Under the pieces are notes generated by a model that was given only the letters and a program-made list of their open reading frames with translations, ran no database searches and was not told the DNA's origin. Source: Streptomyces niger (GTDB lineage Bacteria > Actinomycetota > Actinomycetes > Streptomycetales > Streptomycetaceae). Taken from it: 64,000 nt of DNA. Each line of letters starts with the position of its first letter. Position 1 is the stretch's first letter. Positions 17,223 through 25,351 of this stretch are shown piece by piece. Made by a program: the position numbers and the translations under genes. The stretch covers positions 1-64,000 of the forward strand of contig NZ_JOFQ01000024.1 in the NCBI RefSeq assembly GCF_000718305.1. Reading direction: 5' to 3'.

Positions 17223-18398
17223 TCAGAAGGCGTACCGGACGCGCAGCCACGGCGCGTGCGTCGCGAGGAGCTGCTGGATCCGCCGCAGGGACTCCCGCTT
17301 GACGTCCTGGGCGTAGCGCACGTTGAGCGAGCCGTTCTGTGAGCGCTTGGTTTCCTGGGCCTCCGGCTGCCACAGCACCTCCTCGGCGCGGGGGTGCCAG
17401 CCCAGGTTGACCTCGTGCAGCGACTCGTTGTGCGTCAGCATGATGATCTCGGCTGCCGCCTGCTTCTTCACGCGGGCGGGCAGGACGTCGTCGAGGTGGG
17501 TGAGCAGCTCGGCCCAGTCCCGCTGCCATCCCGGGCGCAGCACGACGGGCGAAAGGTTGAAATGGACCTCGTATCCGGCGTCGAGGAAGTCGGCGGCGGC
17601 GGCGATCCGCTCGTCGACGGGGCTGGTGCGGATGTCCAGCAGCCGGGCATCGTCGCCCGGCATGACGGAGAAGCGCACGCGGGTACGCCCTTGCGGGTCC
17701 AGCGCGAGCAGATCGGGATTGACGAACTTGGTCGCGAAGGATGCCTTGGCCGTGGGCAGGCCACGGAACGCGGCGATGAGATCTGCCGTGTTGTCGCAGA
17801 CCAGGGCGTCGACGGAGCAGTCACCGTTCTCGCCGATGTCATAGACCCATGCCTCGGGATCGCACTGGTTGGGTTCCGTCTTGGGACCTTGGGCCCGTAC
17901 GTGACGCCGGACATGGGCCACGATCGCCTCGATGTTGGTGAACAGCGTGATGGGGTTGGCGAAGCCCTTGCGGCGGGGGACGTAGCAGTAGGCGCAGGCC
18001 ATCGCGCAGCCGTTGGAGGGGCCCGGCGCGATCCAGTCGGCGGATCTGCCGTTGGGGCGCGTGGTGAGCTTGTGCTTGACGCCGAGGACGAGCGTCTCGG
18101 TCTTGATGCGGACCCACCGGCCGATGTTGCCGTCGTTGCCGTGCAGGGACGGAATCCGCCAGTGGCTGTCGACCTCGGTCACCCGCACCCCGGGCAGCCG
18201 GGCCATGATCTGCTGGCCGCGCGGGGAATCGAGGGCCGCCGGCTCGGCGTAGACCTCGCGTACGTCGAGCATCCGGCGCGCCTGCGGACTGTCCCGGAAC
18301 GCCTGCCGCGGGGCCTGCTCGGGTGCGGTCTCCGCCCACCCGAAGAGCGCTTGCTGCTCAGGCTCTCCCGAGGCGGATTCTCCCGCCGGCTGGTCCAC
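17223..18398 (-). CDS. Spore photoproduct lyase family radical SAM protein
   Basis: 391 aa. The radical-SAM cluster motif is Cys131-x3-Cys135-x2-Cys138 in GCAMACAYCYVPRRKG, the exact spacing and context of the SPL family. Further family blocks are DALVCDNTADLIAAFRGL, KFVNPDLLALDP and EVHFNLSPVVLRPGW. In Bacillus SplB repairs the spore thymine photoproduct; actinomycete homologues are widespread but their substrates are not established. GTG 18398 has GGAGAGG about 12 bases upstream. GC content is lower than the flanking core genes. The 142-base spacer to the pglW remnant (17076-17222) shows nothing clear. Confidence 0.85.
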   Translation of the reverse strand: MDQPAGESASGEPEQQALFGWAETAPEQAPRQAFRDSPQARRMLDVREVYAEPAALDSPRGQQIMARLPGVRVTEVDSHWRIPSLHGNDGNIGRWVRIKTETLVLGVKHKLTTRPNGRSADWIAPGPSNGCAMACAYCYVPRRKGFANPITLFTNIEAIVAHVRRHVRAQGPKTEPNQCDPEAWVYDIGENGDCSVDALVCDNTADLIAAFRGLPTAKASFATKFVNPDLLALDPQGRTRVRFSVMPGDDARLLDIRTSPVDERIAAAADFLDAGYEVHFNLSPVVLRPGWQRDWAELLTHLDDVLPARVKKQAAAEIIMLTHNESLHEVNLGWHPRAEEVLWQPEAQETKRSQNGSLNVRYAQDVKRESLRRIQQLLATHAPWLRVRYAF

Positions 18399-18625
18399 GG
18401 GCTGATCCTCTCCGTCCGTCCCCCGCCTGCAGGGGCTCAGCTCTCAGTCCCAGCGGTCGAGCCTCTGCAGGGCCTGTCATCCGAGCCCCGAGTCGTCCGA
18501 GCGCGGCGGTCCGACGGCGCACTGCCGGGAAGGGCCGCCCCGTCCTGCACAGATCAAAGCGCACGACGGCGCGGACGGCGCCCCGCACACGCCGACACGG
18601 AGCGACGTCCTGTTCAGGCGCCCTT

Positions 18626-18697
18626 TCAGGCGCCCTGCTTGCCCTCCGGCACCAGAATCGCCACGCACTCCACATGGTGCGTCATCGGGAAGGTATC
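18626..18697 (-). pseudogene. Displaced 3' end of the TrmA-type methyltransferase gene
   Basis: Reads TFPMTHHVECVAILVPEGKQGA then stop, matching the last residues of the intact gene at 23901 (LFPMTHHVECVAVLVPAGKGA). Nothing upstream of FPMTHH matches. Identity is perfect over 34 bases and falls to ~70% over the last 33. This is what integration into the 3' end of a gene leaves behind: the element supplied a new 3' end to the live gene and the original end was pushed 5.27 kb away. The rest of the spacer from the SPL start (18399-18625) is GC-rich and featureless. Confidence 0.82.
18659..18692. repeat. attL-like 34-bp direct repeat
   Basis: Identical to 23931-23964 and lying within the 3' end of the methyltransferase gene (contains CACTCCACATGGTGCGTCAT). 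The period between copies is 5272 bases. Taken as the left attachment core of the islet. Confidence 0.75.
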
Positions 18698-18714
18698 TAC
18701 CGGAACCGCATCCG

Positions 18715-18731
18715 GAAAACTGCAGGTCAGG
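18715..18731. repeat. Arm-type repeat, left end of islet
   Basis: GAAAACTGCAGGTCAGG matches GAAAACGCAGGTCAGG at 23890-23905 except for one inserted T. Both copies are in direct orientation on the islet side of the 34-bp cores, so in a circular form they would flank one core on both sides, as integrase arm sites do. Confidence 0.55.
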
Positions 18732-18827
18732 TAGGGTTTCCCCTCTCCGCCTGGGAATGAGCGAAGGCCGCGAGCGTCATACGAGCGTCGGAATCACACG
18801 GACGACATGGCCAAACACCATCCGCAA

Positions 18828-19271
18828 TCAGATCGGCAGGTCGTCGGGCAGCACCCGGAACGCCTTGTGCCGACCCAATGGGCGCACAGCCCGGAAATCG
18901 CGCCGGTCAAGTGTGAGCACTGCGTCGGTGTCGTACTCAGCAGCAATGGCCACATTCACCGCGTCCGCGAGGTCCAGGTCCAAGTCGCGATAGCGCGCGC
19001 GCACCGACTGGGCGACACCCAGATGATCTTCCGTGATTTCGGGCAGAACGACACGGCCTCGTCGCACCCAATGGCGGATGTCGTCAACCGCGCTGAGCGC
19101 CGCTTCACGGCCGAGCTCGCGCGTGGCGACGTGGTCGATCTCCGCGAGCAGCAGCGGGGACATCACCAGGAGCCCGGCAACCATGATGGCTTCGTTCGAT
19201 GCCTGGTGCTCGGGGTGAGCGGAGTCGAGCGCCGCGAGCAGCCCGGAGGTATCCGCGATGACGACGATCAC
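18828..19271 (-). CDS. vapC: VapC-type PIN-domain toxin
   Basis: 147 aa PIN-domain RNase. Acidic metal ligands are in place: Asp7 (ADTSGL), Glu44 (LLLAEIDH), Asp103 (LADAVNVAIA) and Asp122 (TLDRRDF). PIN toxins of this kind cleave tRNA or rRNA when released from the antitoxin. The start overlaps the end of the antitoxin gene by 4 bases. It is the first gene inside the left end of the islet and may act as an addiction module for it (inferred). Confidence 0.88.
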   Translation of the reverse strand: MIVVIADTSGLLAALDSAHPEHQASNEAIMVAGLLVMSPLLLAEIDHVATRELGREAALSAVDDIRHWVRRGRVVLPEITEDHLGVAQSVRARYRDLDLDLADAVNVAIAAEYDTDAVLTLDRRDFRAVRPLGRHKAFRVLPDDLPI

Positions 19272-19522
19272 GCAGCAGTCCCGGTCTCGCGGCGCACGGC
19301 ATCGGCGACGGCGTCACGCACGTCACGCTTACCGGGGGTGCGGCCCGCTCCCTGAAAGGTGCGGGAGAAGAGGGGCTCGTCCCATATGCGGTTGGCCATG
19401 GCCGCGAGGTGGATGCCCTGGCGGATGATCTCGGCCTCGCTGATGCCGCGCCGCTTGGCGGCCTCTTTGATGATCGCGAGGTCTTCCGGATCGGCGTAGA
19501 CATTGGTGCGCTTCATCGACAT
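19268..19522 (-). CDS. vapB: VapB-type ribbon-helix-helix antitoxin
   Basis: 84 aa. N-terminal ribbon-helix-helix (KRTNVYADPEDLAIIKEAAK, RRGISEAEIIRQGI) and a C-terminal toxin-binding tail. ATG 19522 sits inside the TGGTACATG operator repeat, so the message is likely leaderless or very short-leadered; ATG two codons later (MKRTNV) is the alternative. Translationally coupled to vapC. RHH antitoxins usually repress their own operon together with the toxin. Confidence 0.85.
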   Translation of the reverse strand: MSMKRTNVYADPEDLAIIKEAAKRRGISEAEIIRQGIHLAAMANRIWDEPLFSRTFQGAGRTPGKRDVRDAVADAVRRETGTAA

Positions 19523-19546
19523 GTACCAAGACTAGCGCATGTACCA
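19521..19546 (-). promoter_or_regulatory. vapBC operator repeats overlapping the start codon
   Basis: Two ATGTACCA direct repeats (19521-19528 and 19539-19546), read as TGGTACAT on the vapB strand, at 18-bp spacing. TTGTGG and TAGTCT nearby make a possible promoter. The spacing suits two RHH dimers on one helix face. Confidence 0.5.
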
Positions 19547-20001
19547 CAATGATGTATGCCTGCTGTGCCCGCGTGCTCCATGAGCGATGCGTCCCGACCA
19601 GGCGGCAGACAGTCGCATCCCGCCCGTGATGCAGGGGATCAAGTACCTGTCGTCCCGGTTCGCAGCCGACGACGGTCGCCACAAAGGAAACAGCCCGCAA
19701 GGCTCCCTGCTAAGGCGGGTCGCTCCCTGCCTGAATCACTCGTCGGTCACGTGGCGGGGCACCATCGTGGACACCGCTGACCGCCTCCAGAGGCGCGAGT
19801 TCGACACCCGTCACGTAGCCAAGGCCATTCGTCATACGCGGCCGCCTCCAGGTTCACACCCACGCTCCAACGCCCCTCCGCGCACCGAGCTTTCGCTACA
19901 TGCCGCCAATCAACCTACATCCACCGATGTTTGCCTCTTGGATTGTCATGGGCATTCTGTATGGGTCTGATCGTCGGCGCAGGTGCGACGTTGGGGGGAC
20001 G
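19547..20001. other. Gene-free spacer between vapB and the restriction gene
   Basis: 455 bases of noticeably lower GC than the flanking genes. No ORF with coding character. TTGCCT (19931) and CATTCT (19953) at 16-base spacing, about 45 bases upstream of the restriction gene, could be its promoter, but the match is weak. GGGGGG six bases before ATG 20002 is the ribosome site. Confidence 0.5.
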
Positions 20002-23000
20002 ATGGCAAGAGGGGACGTCTGGGCAGGGAAGGGCACGCCTATATCGGTCTCAGACCTCGTCGCCCGGTTTGGCGAGGAGGTCAGGGCCAAGCTGCAAGGT
20101 CCCGCAGGGGCTGTCAGCAGCAGAGAAGACAGTCTCACCGCACCGGTGGAACAACTGCTGCGCGGCATGGCCTCGCGGCAACGCCTCAAGCTCATCGCCC
20201 ACGGTCAGAGCCGTGTCAAGGAACTCGGGATCCGGCCCGACTTCGCCATCGCATGCGGCGGCAGGACCATTGGGCACGTCGAGCTGAAGCAGCCGGGCGC
20301 GGGGGTCGATCCGGAGAAGTGGTCAGTGAGGAGCCACGACCGGAAACAGTGGGAGAAGATCAAGGCCCTCCACAACGTGCTGTACACCGACGGATACCAG
20401 TGGGCGGTCTATCGTTTCGGCGTGCGAGTCGGTCCGACCGGAATTCTGGTCGGGGACCTTGAAACCGGTAACCGGCAACTCATCGCCCCGGACACCGGGT
20501 TCGAGCGCGTACTCACGCACTTCTTCCTGCCAGCGCCCATCCTCCACGGCAGCATCGACGAGTTGGTCAGGCGCATCGCGAAAATCTGCGCCCTGCTGCG
20601 CGACGAGGTCACCGAACGTCTCGCCCGAGAGGAGTACGGAGAGGCCGACGCGGCATTCTCGATCCTAGCTGGCAACTGGAAGGACCTACTTTTCCCCGAC
20701 GCCCGCCCGGAGGAGTTCGCGGACCAGTACAGCCAGACACTGACCTTCGCCATTCTGCTGGCACGCCTTGAGCGCATCGATCTCGACCAGCTCTCCCTCC
20801 CCGAGGTCGCGATTCGATTAGGTAAACGGCACTCCCTGATGGGCAAGGCGCTGGCAGTGCTGACAGACGACGCCCTCGACGACCTGCGAGGGGTCATCGC
20901 CCCTCTGATCGACGTCATATCGGCCGTCGACCCCGAGATGTTCAAGGACGAGACAGGAGACGCCTACCTCCACCTGTACGAGGGCTTTCTGAGCGCCTAC
21001 GACCCAGAGCTGCGACGGCGGACGGGGACGTACTACACACCCGGCGAGGTCGTCCGCTTCATGGTCGGGTTCACCGACGAGATACTGCGTGGCCGGCTCG
21101 GCCAAGCGGACGGGTACGGAAGCGAGGACGTCACCGTGGTCGACCCCGCCATGGGCACCGGGACCTTTCTCATCAACATCATCGACCACGTCGCTACGTC
21201 CCTGTCAATGAAGTACGGTGCGGAGCTCAAGTCCGGTCTTCTCAAGGACCTTTCGGGCCGACTGGTCGGGTTGGAGAAACAGACCGGGCCTTACGCGGTC
21301 GCCGAACTCCGTGTGCACCATGCCTTCCAGTCCCACGACGCCGATGTCACGCGCCGCCCGCCGAGGCTTCTGGTGGCCGACACACTCGACGATCCCGCCG
21401 TAGAGCACCACTTGGGCTTCATGTACGAGGCGATCGCCCGCCACCGTCGCATGGCGAACAGGATCAAGGCGGACGAGAAGGTCATGGTGGTGATCGGCAA
21501 TCCGCCCTACCTTCGGAGTGCGAGGCAGTCGGGCGTCGGACGCTGGGTCACCGAGGGCAATCCGAACGACCAGGGACCGATCCTCGCCCGCTTCCACCCC
21601 GAGGACAACGGGCGCATCGGATACGCCCTCGACAACCTCTACGTCTACTTCTGGGCGTGGTCCACCTGGAAGGTCTTCGACCAGGTGACTACTTCAGGAA
21701 CGCCCAAAGCCCCCAGCGGGATCGTCGCCCTCATCACCAACTCCGGATACCTGGACAGCGAGGGCGCGGCAGGTATGCGCCACTACCTGCGCGAGGCCGC
21801 CGACGAGGGCTGGATCATCGGCCTCTCCCCCGAAGGCCCCTACTCCGACACGCGGACCCGTGTCTTTCAAGGAGTCAAGCGCGAGGTCTGTATCGGCATC
21901 TTCGTCCGCCGGGGTGCGCCGGACACGAGGAACCCAGCCCGGGTGTGGCGACTCGACGCCCCCGCGGGCACACGCGAGGAGAAGTTCGACTGGCTGGAAG
22001 GGCTCGGCGTCGAGGGCCACTGGAACGGAACCCCATGGCAGCTCTGCCCCACACAATGGACCGCGCCTTTTCACGTCACGTCCGACTCCGAGTGGTCAGA
22101 CATACCAACGGTGGACGCATTGCTTCCCTGGACGACCACAGGCAACACCAACAACCGTAGTTGGCCCGTCTCACCTAGCCGGGATGTTCTGGAAAGGCGC
22201 TGGCGCAGGCTCGTCCAGGCTCCAGCCGACGCCAAAGCTGCGCTGATGAAGAGCACCGGAGACCGCCGCCCGGACAAGTTGGAACCACCCCTGCCCGGCC
22301 AGCAGGAGACGGGCAGTCTCGCCGCAGAGAAAGAGACGGTTCCGGTCATCGTCCCGTACGGACGGATGACCTTCGACCGGCAGTACATCATCGCGGACCG
22401 GAGAGTAATCGACCGGCCCCGGCCGGCCCTGTGGTTCGCCCATAATGACCAGCGCCAGATCTACCTGTCCGAACTCCACACAGAATCAGGCCGCCCGGGA
22501 CCAGCGGTGAGTTTCACGGCCCTTCTGCCCGACGTTCATCACTTCAAAGGCACCGAAGGCGGCCGCATCGCCCCCCTCTACCGCCATCCTCACCAAGCAG
22601 AACCGAACGTGACCCCCGGCCTGCTGCAGCTGCTTACCAGGGTGCACGGAGTCACGGTCACAGCCGAAGATCTCTTCGCGTACATCGCGGGAACAGCTGG
22701 CCACAGCGGCTACACCCAACGCTTCTCCGCGAACCTCGCCGAGCGCGGCGCCCGTATCCCCCTGACGCGCGACCCGGCCCTGTGGGCGGAGGCAGTGGAA
22801 GTGGGCAAGCGCACGGTGTGGATCCACACGTACGGCCAGCGCTTCGCCGCGCACCACCATGGCAGTGCGCCTGGATCGGCCCCGAGGCTTCCCTCCGAGG
22901 AACAACCGGAAGCCGTCGTCGCGATCGGAGAGGACGACGGGCTACCGGAGGACATCACCTACGACGCGCCCACGCGAACCCTCACGGTTGGCACCGGCTG

Positions 23001-23382
23001 CATACGTCCAGTGGCGCCGGAAGTCTGGGACTACCGGATCGGCGGGGTGCAGGTGATCCGTAAGTGGTTCAGCTTCCGCAAACGCAAACCGGATGTGGAG
23101 CGACAGACCCCGTTGAACGACATCCTGCCTCCGATCTGGACTCCTCGGTGGACCATCGACCTGCTGGACCTCATCAACGCGCTCGGGCTCCTCGTAGCCC
23201 TCGAACCCCGACAGGCCCGGCTCTTAAACGCCGTGAGCAGTGGCCCGCTCATCACCACCGACGACCTCCGGGGCTCGGGCATCCTGCCTGTGCCTGCCTA
23301 CGCGACCAAGGAGCCGAAGCCGCCGCGGAAGTCCCGTCGCGCCCCTGGACCTGGTCAGGAGAGCCTCGACTTCCCGAACTGA
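20002..23382 (+). CDS. Single-chain restriction-modification enzyme (type IIG/ISP-like, no helicase)
   Basis: 1126 aa from ATG 20002 (GGGGGG ribosome site). An N-terminal PD-(D/E)xK-type nuclease is indicated by Asp80 in GIRPDFAIA and Glu94/Lys96 in [10 protein letters not shown] helical linker (200-335) leads to GTYYTP (342-347) and the amino-methyltransferase core with motif [10 protein letters not shown] (381-389) and motif IV NPPY (500-503), an N6-adenine type. The C-terminal ~430 residues ([40 protein letters not shown]) resemble the target-recognition region of type ISP enzymes. Classical ISP proteins carry a helicase, absent here. Two in-frame TTA codons (20818-20820, 23224-23226) imply bldA-dependent translation. 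Confidence 0.83.
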   Translation: MARGDVWAGKGTPISVSDLVARFGEEVRAKLQGPAGAVSSREDSLTAPVEQLLRGMASRQRLKLIAHGQSRVKELGIRPDFAIACGGRTIGHVELKQPGAGVDPEKWSVRSHDRKQWEKIKALHNVLYTDGYQWAVYRFGVRVGPTGILVGDLETGNRQLIAPDTGFERVLTHFFLPAPILHGSIDELVRRIAKICALLRDEVTERLAREEYGEADAAFSILAGNWKDLLFPDARPEEFADQYSQTLTFAILLARLERIDLDQLSLPEVAIRLGKRHSLMGKALAVLTDDALDDLRGVIAPLIDVISAVDPEMFKDETGDAYLHLYEGFLSAYDPELRRRTGTYYTPGEVVRFMVGFTDEILRGRLGQADGYGSEDVTVVDPAMGTGTFLINIIDHVATSLSMKYGAELKSGLLKDLSGRLVGLEKQTGPYAVAELRVHHAFQSHDADVTRRPPRLLVADTLDDPAVEHHLGFMYEAIARHRRMANRIKADEKVMVVIGNPPYLRSARQSGVGRWVTEGNPNDQGPILARFHPEDNGRIGYALDNLYVYFWAWSTWKVFDQVTTSGTPKAPSGIVALITNSGYLDSEGAAGMRHYLREAADEGWIIGLSPEGPYSDTRTRVFQGVKREVCIGIFVRRGAPDTRNPARVWRLDAPAGTREEKFDWLEGLGVEGHWNGTPWQLCPTQWTAPFHVTSDSEWSDIPTVDALLPWTTTGNTNNRSWPVSPSRDVLERRWRRLVQAPADAKAALMKSTGDRRPDKLEPPLPGQQETGSLAAEKETVPVIVPYGRMTFDRQYIIADRRVIDRPRPALWFAHNDQRQIYLSELHTESGRPGPAVSFTALLPDVHHFKGTEGGRIAPLYRHPHQAEPNVTPGLLQLLTRVHGVTVTAEDLFAYIAGTAGHSGYTQRFSANLAERGARIPLTRDPALWAEAVEVGKRTVWIHTYGQRFAAHHHGSAPGSAPRLPSEEQPEAVVAIGEDDGLPEDITYDAPTRTLTVGTGCIRPVAPEVWDYRIGGVQVIRKWFSFRKRKPDVERQTPLNDILPPIWTPRWTIDLLDLINALGLLVALEPRQARLLNAVSSGPLITTDDLRGSGILPVPAYATKEPKPPRKSRRAPGPGQESLDFPN

Positions 23383-23889
23383 CACCCTGCGGGATCACAT
23401 CGCCCTCGCGCGCACTCGTAGATGAAGCGCTTGCGACAGGTGTCCTCAGCGCGGCCCTGCACGCCCCCAAGCCTTCGATGCACGGCGAACTGCTCCTTGG
23501 CATACAGGAAGGCCCCTCCGCGATATACCAGCACGCTTCGGGTAGTGAAGCAGGAGGAGCCTGTACTCGTCGGTCCGGCTCGTGACCTGCGGAGGCGTCA
23601 TGTCCATCGCCGACCACTCTCCTGGGTCCGCGGCCGCATCTGCAACCGGTGGAGTTGGCTCCACTCGACGCCAGCAGAGCCTCAGCGCCGGGTCGGACCC
23701 GCATTACTGATGTGACGGTACTTCAGGACGAGCGTCATACACGCGTCAACAGCCCGAGGCGCAGGGGCACGGCTTTCACCGCAGTCGCTCCACTCGCCTG
23801 AATCCGCAGATCAGACGGCCTTTGCAAACGATCTTCACCGTTCACCTGTTGGGCGGGTGGAAACAGGTCGAGTAGCCGACGAACACCGC
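23383..23889. other. Gene-free right end of the islet
   Basis: 507 bases with several short open frames in different phases (for example 23422-23715) but none with a ribosome site, recognisable domain or coding bias. No integrase or excisionase fragment was recognised. Probably non-coding or decayed DNA next to the attachment site. Confidence 0.5.
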
Positions 23890-23905
23890 GAAAACGCAGG
23901 TCAGG
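23890..23905. repeat. Arm-type repeat, right end of islet
   Basis: GAAAACGCAGGTCAGG, partner of 18715-18731. It overlaps the present stop codon of the methyltransferase gene (23901-23903), as expected if the element brought in the current 3' end. Confidence 0.5.
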
Positions 23906-25229
23906 CACCCTTCCCCGCCGGTACCAGCACCGCCACGCACTCCACATGGTGCGTCATCGGGAAGAGGTCGAAGGCCTGGAGGCGCTTGGGGACGTAGCCG
24001 GCGGCGGCGAAGTAGGAGAGGTCGCGGGCGAGGGCGGCCGGGTCGCAGGCCACGTAGGCGATGCGGCGGGGGGTGAGGGAGGCGAGGTGTTCGACCGTCT
24101 TGCGGCCGGCGCCGGCGCGGGGCGGGTCGAGGACGACGAGGTCGACGTCCTCGATGCCGGTGCGGGGGAGGATCTGGTCGACCTTGCCGTGTTCGATGCG
24201 GACGCGGTCGGCGTCGGCGAGGTTGTGGCGGGCGTCCTCCACCGCGCGCTTGCCGGACTCGATGCCGAGGACGGCGCCCTTGTCGCCGACGCGGTCGGCG
24301 AGGGCACCGGCGAAGAGGCCGACGCCGCAGTAGAGGTCCAGGGCCATGTCGCCCTTCTTGGGCATCAGGCCGCGCATGACCGCTTCGACGAGGAGGTCGG
24401 CGGCCTGGGGGTGGACCTGCCAGAAGCCGCCGTTGCCGACGCGCCAGGTGCGGTCGGCGGCGCGTTCGCGGACGAAGGGGCGGCCGTGTACGCGGTGCAC
24501 GCCCTTGTCCTTCTCGCCGATGCGGAGGACCGAGACGGGCTTGTCGAGTTCGACGATGGGGAGGCGGCCGCCGGGGCGGGGGGTCAGAACGACCTGGCGG
24601 TCGTTGGAGCCGGTGGCGGCGATGGCCTCGACGGTGGCGATCTGGGGCCAGGAGCGGTTTTCGATGCCCAGTTCGGAGACGCCCGGGGCCGCGATCATGC
24701 AGTGGGAGATCGGCTGGACCTCGTGCGAGCGGTGCTTGCGGAGGCCTACGCGGCCCTCGGCGTCGATGGCGTACTGGACGCGGGTGCGCCAGGCGGGGAC
24801 CTCGCCGGCGGGGACCTTGTCGCCGGGGGCCGGTACGACCGTGCCGTCCCAGCCGGCCTCCTCGGGGGTGAGGCCCGCGAGGCGCTGGAGCTGCTCGGCG
24901 ATGACCTCGCCCTTGAGGCGGCGCTGGGCGCCCGGCTTGGCGTGCTGCCAGTCGCAGCCGCCGCAGCGGCCGGGGCCGGAGAAGGGGCAGGGGGCCTCGA
25001 CCCGGTCCTTGGAGGGGGAGAGGATCTCGACGGCGTCAGCGCGCAGGAAGCGGGCGCCCTCGTCACCGTCGGTGACTCGGGCGATGACGCGCTCGCCGGG
25101 GAGGGCGTGGCGTACGAAGAGGACCTGGCCCTCGGCCGTACGGGCGATGCAGTGGCCGCCGTGCGCGACGGGGCCGACCTCGACCTCGTACTCCTCGCCG
25201 ACCAGCGACTTCTTCGGTTCTGTCTGCAT
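23901..25229 (-). CDS. TrmA/RumA-family RNA (uracil-C5) methyltransferase
   Basis: 442 aa from ATG 25229. Residues 5-70 form a TRAM domain. A [4Fe-4S]-type cysteine set is Cys81, Cys89, Cys92 (CPFSGPGRCGGC) plus a later Cys in PISHCMI. The Rossmann SAM site is MALDLYCGVGLFAGAL, with DPPRAG and the catalytic cysteine in VACDPAALARDL. Methylates uridine in tRNA or rRNA. Its last ~10 codons appear to have been replaced by an islet-borne end (VLVPAGKGA versus the displaced ILVPEGKQGA). GGAG lies 11 bases before the start, right after a T6 run. Downstream of kimA on the same strand. Confidence 0.9.
   Translation of the reverse strand: MQTEPKKSLVGEEYEVEVGPVAHGGHCIARTAEGQVLFVRHALPGERVIARVTDGDEGARFLRADAVEILSPSKDRVEAPCPFSGPGRCGGCDWQHAKPGAQRRLKGEVIAEQLQRLAGLTPEEAGWDGTVVPAPGDKVPAGEVPAWRTRVQYAIDAEGRVGLRKHRSHEVQPISHCMIAAPGVSELGIENRSWPQIATVEAIAATGSNDRQVVLTPRPGGRLPIVELDKPVSVLRIGEKDKGVHRVHGRPFVRERAADRTWRVGNGGFWQVHPQAADLLVEAVMRGLMPKKGDMALDLYCGVGLFAGALADRVGDKGAVLGIESGKRAVEDARHNLADADRVRIEHGKVDQILPRTGIEDVDLVVLDPPRAGAGRKTVEHLASLTPRRIAYVACDPAALARDLSYFAAAGYVPKRLQAFDLFPMTHHVECVAVLVPAGKGA
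23931..23964. repeat. attR-like 34-bp direct repeat
   Basis: Exact copy of 18659-18692, here inside the intact methyltransferase gene, about ten codons before its stop. Right attachment core of the islet. Confidence 0.75.
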
Positions 25230-25256
25230 GGCGGGCGAGCTCCAAAAAACGTGGGT

Positions 25257-25300
25257 GGTACGGCGGGACAACAGCCTTCTAGTCTACGTCCCGCCGTACC
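25257..25300 (-). terminator. Hairpin plus T-run in front of the methyltransferase gene
   Basis: Perfect 13-bp arms GGTACGGCGGGAC / GTCCCGCCGTACC with an 18-base loop, followed on the transcribed strand by ACCCACG and six T. The T-run abuts the GGAG of the methyltransferase. An intrinsic terminator with a U-tract is unusual in Streptomyces; it could also work as an attenuator. Confidence 0.65.
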
Positions 25301-25322
25301 TTCCCCATGACCATCGGGGCCC

Positions 25323-25344
25323 ACCGGGGAGCGTGCTCCCCGGT
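25323..25344 (-). terminator. Hairpin directly after kimA
   Basis: Palindrome ACCGGGGAGC-GT-GCTCCCCGGT, 8-29 bases past the transporter stop. First of two stems between this gene and the methyltransferase. Confidence 0.6.
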
Positions 25345-25351
25345 TCCCTTC

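Noticed and set aside
18399..18625. Possible tRNA gene as integration target next to the islet
   Set aside because: No cloverleaf or T-loop sequence seen; the 34-bp repeat is explained by the methyltransferase 3' end.
23422..23715. 97-codon frame in the right end of the islet
   Set aside because: No ribosome site, no coding bias and no recognisable domain. I could not see integrase, excisionase or transposase remnants in any frame.
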